A program made the position numbers and the translations under genes. DNA of 64,000 nt from Sphingomonas sabuli (GTDB taxonomy: Bacteria > Pseudomonadota > Alphaproteobacteria > Sphingomonadales > Sphingomonadaceae): the NCBI RefSeq assembly GCF_014352855.1, contig NZ_CP060697.1, forward strand, positions 1,054,001 to 1,118,000. The letters run 5' to 3'. This document shows positions 37,855 to 46,308 of the stretch, piece by piece (the first letter of the stretch is position 1; each line of letters starts with the position of its first letter). Under the pieces are notes generated by a model. It had not been told where the DNA came from. It ran no database searches and saw only the letters and a list, made by a program, of their open reading frames with translations.

Positions 37855-39203
37855 ACATCGGAAACCAGCGCTTCGACCTGCCCGAGCCCGAAGAGGCGAC
37901 GCTGGACGATCCCAAGCGTGATATCCGCATCGGCCTTGGCATTGCCATCCTGTTCTTCGTCGTCCTGCTTGGCTGGGCCGCGCTGACGCCGCTCGACGCG
38001 GCCGTGCGCGCCAGCGGGGTGATTTCCGTGTCCGGCAACCGCCAGGCGGTGCAGCACCCGACCGGTGGCGTGGTCACCGCCCTCAACGTCAAGGAAGGCC
38101 AGATGGTGCAATCCGGCGCCGTGCTGGTCGAATTGTCCGCGCCGGAAACCAAGGCAGCGGAACGGGCGCTAACCAGCGACTATCTCATGCTGCTGGCGCA
38201 ACGGGCCCGGCTTGCGGCCGAGCAGGCGGGCCGGTCGTCCCTGACCCCCCCGGCGGAGTATGCAGACCTGCGGCCCGAAGACCGCCCGCTGGCGCAACAG
38301 GCGCTGCGGATGCAGATGGGCGAGCTTCGCGCGCGCAGTTCGTCCATGTCGGCACAGCAATCGGTCCTGTCGCAGCGCGAGCGCCAGCTGGCCGAGCAAG
38401 GCTCGGGCTATTCCGAGCGCCGCAAGACGATGGTCGAGCAGCGCCGCATCCTCGATGAAGAACTCAAGGGCCTGCGTTCGATTGCCGAGAAGGGCTTCGC
38501 GTCCAAGAACCGCGTTCGCGCGCTCGAACGCGCCGAAGCCGAGCTGCGTGGCCAGGAAGCGGCGATGACCGCGGAAATGGCCCGTGCCGGCGAGGGCATG
38601 GGGGAAACCCGCATGCAGTCGCTGTCGCTGGTTCGCTCCACGCAGGAAGAGATCGCGACCAACATGCGCGAGACGGAAGCGCGGCTGTCGGAAACGTTGC
38701 CCAAGCTGATCGCGGTCCGCGAGCAGCTCGAGCGGGCGCAGATCCGGGCGACCGCCACGGGCCGCGTGGTCGGCCTCAACGTCTTCACGGTCGGCGGCGT
38801 GGTCGCACCCGGCCAGACGCTAATGGAAATCGTGCCGGAGGACCGCCGCCTGGTCGTCCAGGCGCAGGTCAATCCCGCCGATGCGGACAATGTTTACGCG
38901 GGCCAGGAAGCGCAGCTGCACTTCGAAAGCGTGCGCGACAAAAACCTGCCGCTGATGAACGGCACCGTGACCAACATCTCGGCCGACAGCTTCAGCGATG
39001 AGAAGACCGGACAGCGCTATTTCCGCGCCGAAATCGAGGTACCCCGCGAGGACTTCGAAATGATCCAGCGGACGCTGGGCCAGGGCCAGCTGCGTCCGGG
39101 CCTGCCGGTCGACGCGATGCTGTCGGTCCGCAAGCGTTCGGCGCTGGAATATCTGCTCGAACCGCTGACCAGCAGCTTCCGGCACGCACTCCACGAGGAA
39201 TAG
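37851..39203 (+). CDS. HlyD-type membrane fusion protein (PrtE family)
   Basis: 450 residues. One N-terminal membrane helix (about 26-48), a lipoyl/biotinyl half-motif GNRQAVQHPTGGVVTALNVK, a long coiled coil (about 100-290, rich in Glu/Arg/Leu with RIDLDEE-like heptads) and the beta-barrel end with LMEIVPEDRRLVVQAQVNP. It joins the inner-membrane ABC protein to an outer-membrane channel. The third partner, a TolC-type protein, is not in the window. Confidence 0.94.
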   Translation: MNIGNQRFDLPEPEEATLDDPKRDIRIGLGIAILFFVVLLGWAALTPLDAAVRASGVISVSGNRQAVQHPTGGVVTALNVKEGQMVQSGAVLVELSAPETKAAERALTSDYLMLLAQRARLAAEQAGRSSLTPPAEYADLRPEDRPLAQQALRMQMGELRARSSSMSAQQSVLSQRERQLAEQGSGYSERRKTMVEQRRILDEELKGLRSIAEKGFASKNRVRALERAEAELRGQEAAMTAEMARAGEGMGETRMQSLSLVRSTQEEIATNMRETEARLSETLPKLIAVREQLERAQIRATATGRVVGLNVFTVGGVVAPGQTLMEIVPEDRRLVVQAQVNPADADNVYAGQEAQLHFESVRDKNLPLMNGTVTNISADSFSDEKTGQRYFRAEIEVPREDFEMIQRTLGQGQLRPGLPVDAMLSVRKRSALEYLLEPLTSSFRHALHEE

Positions 39204-39616
39204 GCCACAGCGACCGATGAGGTCGCCCAGCCCGAATAGCGACCGGCGTTGGCACATCGAAGCCGGCGCCCGAAGAGTGTTATTGTAATGCGCTAGGCGA
39301 GAGCGGACGGAGCTGTCCGCTGGCGCGCTTACTTTGGTCACGCCTCGAAGCAGAGCGCGTATGGTGTCTCGTCAGGCGAAGGCTTGCAGTGCTCCATCGT
39401 CGCGTGACGACCCACCGACCGGCTCAAACCTTGGGTACTCTTCAGCCCACCTTCGAAACTAAGCCAAGCCTTGGCTACATCCTACGCTGCTGACATCGCA
39501 CGGCGGCTCACCTGACCAGTTGCGAGACGTCCCGCCCATCGGAGCGAAGTGGCGGCGCTGACGTGCTGCCGCTGGCGATCCGAGGCCCTGCGTCCTGTCG
39601 CGCATAATCACAGCGC
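39204..39616. other. gene-poor region after the type I secretion operon
   Basis: About 410 bp without a convincing gene on either strand. Two short hairpins are visible: GCGACC/GGTCGC (39210-39226) just after the fusion-protein stop, which lacks a T-run, and AGCGGAC/GTCCGCT at 39302-39321. The sequence is less biased in codon-like pattern than surrounding DNA, and stops occur in all frames. It could hold a small RNA or a decayed gene; I see no repeats or transposase trace. Confidence 0.4.
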
Positions 39617-39652
39617 ACAAAAGAAAACGGCCCGGGGAAACCCCGGGCCGTT
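39617..39652 (-). terminator. terminator of the beta-barrel OMP gene
   Basis: A 12-bp perfect stem AACGGCCCGGGG (39626-39637) / CCCCGGGCCGTT (39641-39652), loop AAA. Read on the minus strand it is followed by TTTTCTTTTG, a good T-tract. It lies 21 bp beyond the stop of the minus-strand OMP gene. Confidence 0.88.
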
Positions 39653-39673
39653 CCTTTAGTCTTCCGAGTGGCG

Positions 39674-40477
<804 letters not shown>

Positions 40478-40793
40478 GTGATTACCCCTTTCTCAACTTC
40501 ACAAATATCAAATGCGGAGAAACGTTCCCGCCATCCCGTGGGTTTAATTCAGATCGAGCGAGACAGTTCCAGAATTTCTCGCACCAAATCTGTTCGAACC
40601 CAAATTCCTTACCGCGACCGACTTATACGGCACCGGCACTGAATACGTATCGTTCTAAATGCCTATCAATAACATCCGCAGCAACGCGGCACACTCACAG
40701 TTTATCCACGCCTGACAGTCAAGCCCGCAAATTTCGGCCTCATGATGCGAAAATGACACAGGTCCTGCCTTGAGCCGAGCATGTACTATCGTC
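40478..40793. other. long upstream region of the OMP gene
   Basis: 316 bp without a gene, clearly richer in A/T than the surroundings. On the minus strand it holds AAAGGGG before the OMP start and a TATAAG (near 40625) that might be a -10, though no good -35 is at 17 bp. The length suggests a regulated promoter with a long leader. It also contains the end of the manA transcript from the minus strand; no clear terminator is seen between them. Confidence 0.4.
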
Positions 40794-41612
40794 TCATGCC
40801 GCGATTGCCTGTGCAATCACCGCCTGAGTTTGGTGAAGAAATCGCGCGTGCCCTAGCTGCGAAACCGCTCCGCACTGCCCGGGCGCCACGCGCTCGCCGG
40901 CTATTTCGACATCGCCTGATAGTGGCATGATAAGCACAGGCCCGCCACCCCACTCGGCCACCAGCGCCTCGGACGGCGGACCGTCGAGGCGAGCGGCGCG
41001 GAAGTGTGGGCCGTCGACCAGCCGCTCTTCCCCACTCGGCGGGACCTTGCGATGCAGGTGCTCCGGATAGGGTTCGCCGCGTGCGATCGACAGTCCGTCG
41101 TCTAGATGGAGGTCTCGCGGACGGCCGTAGTCATAGAGGCGATAGGTCAGATCGCTGTTCTGCTCGACCTCCAGCAGCGTCACGCCGGCACCGATCGCGT
41201 GGATAGTGTTCGCCGGAATATAGAAAAAGTCCCCGGGCTCGACCGGATACCATACCAGCATGTCCTCGATGCTGCCGTCGGTAGCGGCGCGGCGAAGGGA
41301 GTCCGGCTCCACCGGCTCGCGCAAGCCCACCCCGAGCGCCGCGCCCGGTTCCGTGTGCAGGATCAGCCAACATTCGTCCTTCCCCTGCCGGCCGATGCCA
41401 CGCTCCAGCGTCTGTTCGTCGGTGGCATGTGCCTGGACCGACACCTTCTGGCTGGTGAACAGATATTTGGCTAGAAGACGACCGACGCCCGGCGGCGGCG
41501 GAAACCAGATTTCGCCGATGCGTCGGTCGGGAACCGCGTCGAACGGCGGCGGGAGCCGGTCACGGCCCCATGGCTTTTCGACCAGCCGGCCGGGGACGCG
41601 ACCGTCGATCAT
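40794..41612 (-). CDS. manA: mannose-6-phosphate isomerase, class I
   Basis: 272 residues from the ATG at 41612, 4 bp overlap with manC; longer starts would run inside manC. The type I isomerase pattern is seen: VEKPWGRDRLPPPF, KVSVQAHATDEQTLE (His), KDECWLIL (Glu) and FFYIPANTIHAIGAGVTLLE (His), the zinc site. VEQNSDLTYRLYDYGRPRD is also typical. It converts fructose-6-P to mannose-6-P, supplying GDP-mannose with the next gene upstream. Confidence 0.92.
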   Translation of the reverse strand: MIDGRVPGRLVEKPWGRDRLPPPFDAVPDRRIGEIWFPPPPGVGRLLAKYLFTSQKVSVQAHATDEQTLERGIGRQGKDECWLILHTEPGAALGVGLREPVEPDSLRRAATDGSIEDMLVWYPVEPGDFFYIPANTIHAIGAGVTLLEVEQNSDLTYRLYDYGRPRDLHLDDGLSIARGEPYPEHLHRKVPPSGEERLVDGPHFRAARLDGPPSEALVAEWGGGPVLIMPLSGDVEIAGERVAPGQCGAVSQLGHARFLHQTQAVIAQAIAA

Positions 41613-42640
41613 TGGCCGGGTTTCGCCGGATTGCCCGCAGCCGCCGCGCTGGCGACGAGCACGTCGTCGCCGTCGATGACGACGACGATATTGTCCAGGC
41701 CGATCGCCCGGACGCGCGGGCCGTCGCTGTCGACCAGTACGCCGCGGCAATCGACCAGATCGGCCGGGCCGCGCACGCTGTTGCCGGCAGCGTCGTTCGG
41801 GCGCGCCGCATGGAGCGCGTTCCAGTCGCCGATGTCCGACCAGTCCATGCGCGCCATTACCATTGCCACCCGGTCACTATTTTCCATCACTGCATAATCG
41901 ACGGACTCAGCCGCAATTTCCGCAGTTGCTGCGGCTGCGGGACGAAATTCATTCGCCGCCGCCACACCGTCCGCGACCGCGCGGGCGGCACATTCGGCGA
42001 GTTCGGGACGATATCGGCGCAGCTCGTCGAGGAAGTCCGCCGCGCGGAACGCGAAGATCCCGCCGTTCCAGACGAAGTTGCCGGATTCAACGTAGCGGAC
42101 CGCCTCCACCTGCGCGGGCTTTTCTTCGAAGCGGGCAACCTTGAAGGCGCCATCGCGGTCGTCCAGCGGATCGCCGCGCTGAATATAGCCGAAGCGGGTT
42201 TCGGGAGCGGTCGGCTCGATGCCCAGGCAAACCAGCCAGCCGTCGGCCGCCACCGCGCACGCCTGTTCCGCCGTGCGCAAAAAGGCGGCGGTGTCGCCAA
42301 TATAATGATCGCTTGGGCACACCAGCATGATCGCGTCGGGCGGCAGCCGGCCTGCCGCGAATGCGATCGCCGCGGCCGTCTGCTTGGGCTCGGGCTCAAT
42401 GATGAACTCGGCGACGTTCGCCGTGGCTGACTGCGCCTTGGCCAGCGCCTGATGCTCGGCGCCGGTAACGACGATGGCGGGAGCGAAGGGCGGCTCGCCG
42501 AACCGCGCCAGCGCCTGCTGGAAGAGACTGGTCTCGCCGAGCAGGGGAAGAAACGGCTTGGGAGCGGCGGGCCGGCTGCGCGGCCACAGGCGCGTACCGC
42601 TGCCTCCGCACAGGAGGACGGGATGAATGTTCACCGCCAT
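41609..42640 (-). CDS. manC: mannose-1-phosphate guanylyltransferase
   Basis: 343 residues. The nucleotidyltransferase start HPVLLCGGSGTRLWPRSRPA, the block FIIEPEPKQTAAAIAFAA and RFEEKPAQVEAVRYV are diagnostic. It makes GDP-mannose from mannose-1-P and GTP. The isomerase domain fused in many ManC proteins is absent; the separate manA gene overlaps its end. No phosphomannomutase and no user of GDP-mannose (e.g. GDP-mannose dehydratase) lies in the window. Confidence 0.93.
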   Translation of the reverse strand: MAVNIHPVLLCGGSGTRLWPRSRPAAPKPFLPLLGETSLFQQALARFGEPPFAPAIVVTGAEHQALAKAQSATANVAEFIIEPEPKQTAAAIAFAAGRLPPDAIMLVCPSDHYIGDTAAFLRTAEQACAVAADGWLVCLGIEPTAPETRFGYIQRGDPLDDRDGAFKVARFEEKPAQVEAVRYVESGNFVWNGGIFAFRAADFLDELRRYRPELAECAARAVADGVAAANEFRPAAAATAEIAAESVDYAVMENSDRVAMVMARMDWSDIGDWNALHAARPNDAAGNSVRGPADLVDCRGVLVDSDGPRVRAIGLDNIVVVIDGDDVLVASAAAAGNPAKPGQ

Positions 42641-42879
42641 GCCGCTTTGTCAGCTCCCCAGTCCCGGCAGCGTCGCCGGGCTCTACTCCGAACTATCGCG
42701 CACCATGATTTTGCGGGCACCTACTAACGGACTGGGACCTGTCCGCAATGCCATTCGTGCGTCCGGCCCGTGCAGCCTTCTCCGGCTTGAGTTGGTCCGG
42801 GCTGGTGCTAGGACGGCCTGGCGCGTGGCGCTCGGCACGCCGCTCAGGGTCTAACGCAGCACGTTCGAGGAGCGCGGGA

Positions 42880-44502
42880 TTGCCGACAGCAGAGGGGCGC
42901 TCCGCACGGGCCGGCACGGGCCCCCGCGCTCGCCTGTGGCTGGCCGTGCAACGCGACGCGTTCCTGCAAAATCCTGCGCTTTACCTGCGTGCCGTGGCTT
43001 GGCGGGCCCGTGGCCTCAAGGTGCGGTCCCGCAATGCGATCGCGCCGATGGCCGGCCGTTCCGCCCGGGCATACGAATATTGGATCGCGGCGCACGAAGC
43101 CGCGCCCGAGGGCAGAGGTCCCGAGGGAAGCATCCTCGTCGCGGTCGACTGCAGCGCCGGAACGGAGGGGATCGAACAGAGCCTCGCGTCCATGCCGATC
43201 GGGCAGAAGATCGTCATCGTGGGCGGGGCAACCGCCGACGTCCCGAGCGTCGCCCGCGCGGCCGACCTAGCGAACCACCTTCCGGCGAGAGGTGGCTGGG
43301 TCCTTCCCCTGCCCTGCGGCGACCTCCTCTCTTTCGGCGCGCTGACGTCTTATGCCCGGGCAGCGGCCGAACCGGGCGTTACGCTGATCTACGCGGATGA
43401 CGATTTGATCGCGCCGTCCGGCAAGCGCCGGGCGCCCCACTTCAAGCCGGACTGGAATCCGGAGCTGTTCGAATGGCACGACTTCATCACCGGCTCGTGC
43501 GCGATCAAGACGGACCGCGCCAAGCTGGCCGCGCTACCCGACACCGGGTGGATCAGGGCGCTGGCGCAGACGGCGATCGGCGAAGGCGTGCCGCTGCACC
43601 TCCACCGCGTACTCCACCATCGCAGGAACCGGCCTGATCCGGTTCTGCCCGCACAAGCAGTCGGCCAGGCCCTCTCAAGCCCGCCCCTGGTGACGGCGAT
43701 CATCCCGACGCGCGACCATGTCGCCCTTCTGCGAACCTGCGTCGAGGGATTGCGAGGGGCCGACTATCCGGCGATCGAAATCATCGTCGCCGACAACGAC
43801 AGCCGCGAGAGCGAAACCCTTGCCTATCTCGCAGACCTGCGGCGCCTGGGCGTCAAGGTGATCGACTGCCCCGGACCATTCAATTATTCCCGCATCAACA
43901 ACGCCGCCGTTGCCCATGCTACCGGCGACCTGCTCTGCTTCCTCAACAATGACGTCGAGATGGCCGATCCGGGCTGGCTGTCGCCGCTGGTTCGGCAGGC
44001 GGTGAGGCCCGACATCGGCGCGGTGGGCGCGCGCCTGCTCTACCCAGATGGCACCATCCAGCATGCCGGGGTCTACACCGGGATCGGCGGAGGCGCGGGT
44101 CACGCGCATCGTTTCCAGCAACGGGACGAGACCGGCTACTTCGATCGCGCCCGCCTGCCGCAGCGGGTCAGCGCGGTCACCGGTGCGTGCCTGGTAGTCG
44201 CGCAAGACAAGTTCAATGCGGTCGGCGGGTTCGACGAGCAGGATTTCGCCGTCGCCTTCAACGATGTCGACCTTTGCCTCAAGCTCAACAGCCGGGGCTG
44301 GCAATCATTTTACGAGCCGCGCTCGACCCTCATCCACCATGAATCCAAGTCGCGGGGCAGCGACCGGCTACGCCGCAACCGCACGCGCTTTGCCGACGAA
44401 CTGGCCGCGCTGAAGCGCAAGTGGGGCACGGACCTGGCGACGGATCCGTATCACCATCCGCACCTCAGCCCCTTTTCCGAACAGTTCGTGATCGGCATCT
44501 GA
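42880..44502 (+). CDS. glycosyltransferase family 2 (COG1216-type, extended)
   Basis: 540 residues from TTG 42880, chosen because GAGGAG lies 7 bp upstream; an ATG at 42748 would add 44 Arg/Ser-rich residues. The N-terminal part contains LIYADDDLIAPSGKRRAPHF and KPDWNPELFEWHDFITGS, the usual accessory half. The catalytic GT-A domain is VTAIIPTRDHVALLRTCVEG, VADNDSRESETLAYL, FLNNDVEMADPGWL and AVTGACLVV, with AFNDVDLCLKLNSRGW. It should add a sugar to the growing surface polysaccharide. Donor and linkage cannot be told. Confidence 0.85.
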   Translation: MPTAEGRSARAGTGPRARLWLAVQRDAFLQNPALYLRAVAWRARGLKVRSRNAIAPMAGRSARAYEYWIAAHEAAPEGRGPEGSILVAVDCSAGTEGIEQSLASMPIGQKIVIVGGATADVPSVARAADLANHLPARGGWVLPLPCGDLLSFGALTSYARAAAEPGVTLIYADDDLIAPSGKRRAPHFKPDWNPELFEWHDFITGSCAIKTDRAKLAALPDTGWIRALAQTAIGEGVPLHLHRVLHHRRNRPDPVLPAQAVGQALSSPPLVTAIIPTRDHVALLRTCVEGLRGADYPAIEIIVADNDSRESETLAYLADLRRLGVKVIDCPGPFNYSRINNAAVAHATGDLLCFLNNDVEMADPGWLSPLVRQAVRPDIGAVGARLLYPDGTIQHAGVYTGIGGGAGHAHRFQQRDETGYFDRARLPQRVSAVTGACLVVAQDKFNAVGGFDEQDFAVAFNDVDLCLKLNSRGWQSFYEPRSTLIHHESKSRGSDRLRRNRTRFADELAALKRKWGTDLATDPYHHPHLSPFSEQFVIGI

Positions 44503-44507
44503 CGGCG

Positions 44508-45293
44508 ATGGACCGGCTTGCGCTTCCCGAAGTGACGCTGTGCGCGGCGACCTCCGTCAATATCGAGGCCACATTGGCTGCGCTTGTCTCCAGCATGGAG
44601 CAGGTTGTTTTCGGCAAAGTGCTGATCTTCACGCACCAGCCCCCGCGCGATCTTCCCGAAGGCATCGACTTTGTCGCCATTCCGCGGCTCGGTTCGAGCG
44701 CGGAATATTCGTCCTTCATTCTCGAGGGGTTGGGACAGCATATCGAAACGCCGCACTGCCTCGTCGTGCAGTGGGACGGGTTCGTCCTCGACGCGGCCCA
44801 TTGGGATCCTGATTTCCTGACCTATGATTATATCGGCGCGCCGTGGCCGCAATTCGGCGACGGCCACGACGTCGGCAACGGCGGCTTTTCCCTGCGCAGC
44901 CAGCGCCTGTTCGACGCGTGCCGCGACCCGGCTTTCGACGCTACTCTGGCGGAGGATGTCGCGATCGGCAGGGTCAACCGGCACTTGCTGGAACAGGACC
45001 ACGGTATCCGTATCGCCGCCCGTTCAGTCGCAGCCCGCTTCTCGTTCGAACGCGGCGAACCGGACGGGCCGACGTTCGGCTTCCACGGCGTGTTCAACAT
45101 GATCCCGCTGCTTGGGAGCGACCGCTTCTGGCGAACCTATGAAAGTCTGGACGACCGCGGCACGGTGTTCGTCGATTACCGGCTGTTGATGCAGCAGCTG
45201 GGCAAAGGACGGCATTCGGCAGCCCGGCGGGCTCGGCTGACAGCCGATTATCTCAAGACAATCGCCCGGAGGCGAAAGGCCCCTCAGGCGTAG
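44508..45293 (+). CDS. DUF5672 family protein (putative glycosyltransferase)
   Basis: 261 residues from the ATG 6 bp after the preceding stop. The DUF5672 pattern is seen in LVVQWDGFVLDAAHWDPDFL, DYIGAPWP, VGNGGFSLRSQRLFDAC and EDVAIGRVNRHLLEQDHGI. These blocks resemble GT-A-like glycosyltransferases (the VGNGGFSLR segment is like the acceptor loop of such enzymes). Members stand in capsule and LPS loci. Biochemical function is not established. Confidence 0.85.
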   Translation: MDRLALPEVTLCAATSVNIEATLAALVSSMEQVVFGKVLIFTHQPPRDLPEGIDFVAIPRLGSSAEYSSFILEGLGQHIETPHCLVVQWDGFVLDAAHWDPDFLTYDYIGAPWPQFGDGHDVGNGGFSLRSQRLFDACRDPAFDATLAEDVAIGRVNRHLLEQDHGIRIAARSVAARFSFERGEPDGPTFGFHGVFNMIPLLGSDRFWRTYESLDDRGTVFVDYRLLMQQLGKGRHSAARRARLTADYLKTIARRRKAPQA

Positions 45294-46009
45294 GCGAGGC
45301 GCCGCTTCGTGCCGTGCGTCGATTCCAGATACAGGTCGCGCTCATGCAGCCACAGGTCGGCGAAATCGCAATCCTGCCACTCTTCGAACCACGGCCCGCC
45401 ATTGGTGAAGTGAATCGCCTTGGGCGTGTGATCCGGCTTTTCATATTCGCCGTCGAGGAAGTTCCAGTCGAGGTCGAGTGACCCGATGGCATCGTCTTCC
45501 AGCCATTCGAACCGATGCAGGAACGCGCCGGTGGCGGTATTGACCAACCGCGGCGTCAGCGCCTTCACATCCGGGTGGTCGCAGTTGAACAGCATGAACG
45601 ACGACCAGTTCTTGCGCGGATAGACCGACTGCGGCCGGCCATCCATCTTCACCCGGTAAGCGGGCTTGTAGTCGTGCTTGACGCAATAGAGCGCCTTGCT
45701 GTCGTCGAGCCCTTCGAACACCTCGCGGACATCGGCGGTGAACAGGAAGTCGCAGTCGCAGAACAGCACCCAGCCAGATTCTCCGGCCAGATAGGGCGTA
45801 AGGAAGCGGGTCAGCGAGAATTCCGTGGAAGCGGTCAGGTCGTGCGGACGCACGTACAAGCCGAGCTCGCGCAGCACGTTCTGGCGAATCGGGATGGCTT
45901 CGACCTGGTTTTCTGAATGGCGCAGCAGCGAATGACGGCAGACTTCCCACGCCAGCTCTTCCCGGCTGTCGTAGCCAATGAAAACCTTTGGCTTGAGATC
46001 TCCGCGCAT
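45284..46009 (-). CDS. putative glycosyltransferase with DxD motif (GT8-like)
   Basis: 241 residues from the ATG at 46009, with AGGA 7 bp upstream; a TTG two codons earlier is possible. A GT-A-like core is visible: KPKVFIGYDSREELAWEVC, then the metal-binding FCDCDFLFTADV (Asp85, Asp87), WSSFMLFNCDHPDVKAL and a C-terminal AIHFTNGGPWFEEW resembling the HxxG-K end of GT8 enzymes. It overlaps the DUF5672 gene on the other strand by 10 bp at their stops. Family assignment is by eye. Confidence 0.7.
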   Translation of the reverse strand: MRGDLKPKVFIGYDSREELAWEVCRHSLLRHSENQVEAIPIRQNVLRELGLYVRPHDLTASTEFSLTRFLTPYLAGESGWVLFCDCDFLFTADVREVFEGLDDSKALYCVKHDYKPAYRVKMDGRPQSVYPRKNWSSFMLFNCDHPDVKALTPRLVNTATGAFLHRFEWLEDDAIGSLDLDWNFLDGEYEKPDHTPKAIHFTNGGPWFEEWQDCDFADLWLHERDLYLESTHGTKRRLAYA

Positions 46010-46015
46010 CTTCAA

Positions 46016-46308
46016 ATCCTGTTGTACTTAAACCACTTGCCAATGCTTGCGGAGGTGACGCATGCAACGCAACCATCCGAATGGCAAGCCCTGATACCCC
46101 GTCTGGCCGAGACTTTTCCGATCATACATTCTTAAAACATGTTGTGTTTACGGCATGTTGACGGAGTGAACTGCAACAAACCGCCTGCTGGGCACTGTCG
46201 TTCCCTGCGTCTTCGCCCATATTCTCGCGATCGTTACTCAAACAACACACTTGCTCGCCCTTGCGTGAACCAAGGCAACACGGCAATCGGATTGCCGTGA
46301 AGGGTGGC
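46016..46308. other. divergent intergenic region with CATGTTG direct repeats
   Basis: About 290 bp between divergently transcribed glycosyltransferase genes, richer in A/T than the surroundings. CATGTTG occurs twice in the same direction, at 46138-46144 and 46154-46160, 16 bp apart, close to one and a half helical turns. This could be a regulator site. No convincing -35/-10 pair is visible, and no gene. Confidence 0.35.

Noticed and set aside
42748..42879. ATG at 42748 as start of the family 2 glycosyltransferase
   Set aside because: The extra 44 residues are Arg/Ser-rich and unlike the family, while a TTG at 42880 has a good ribosome site 7 bp upstream.
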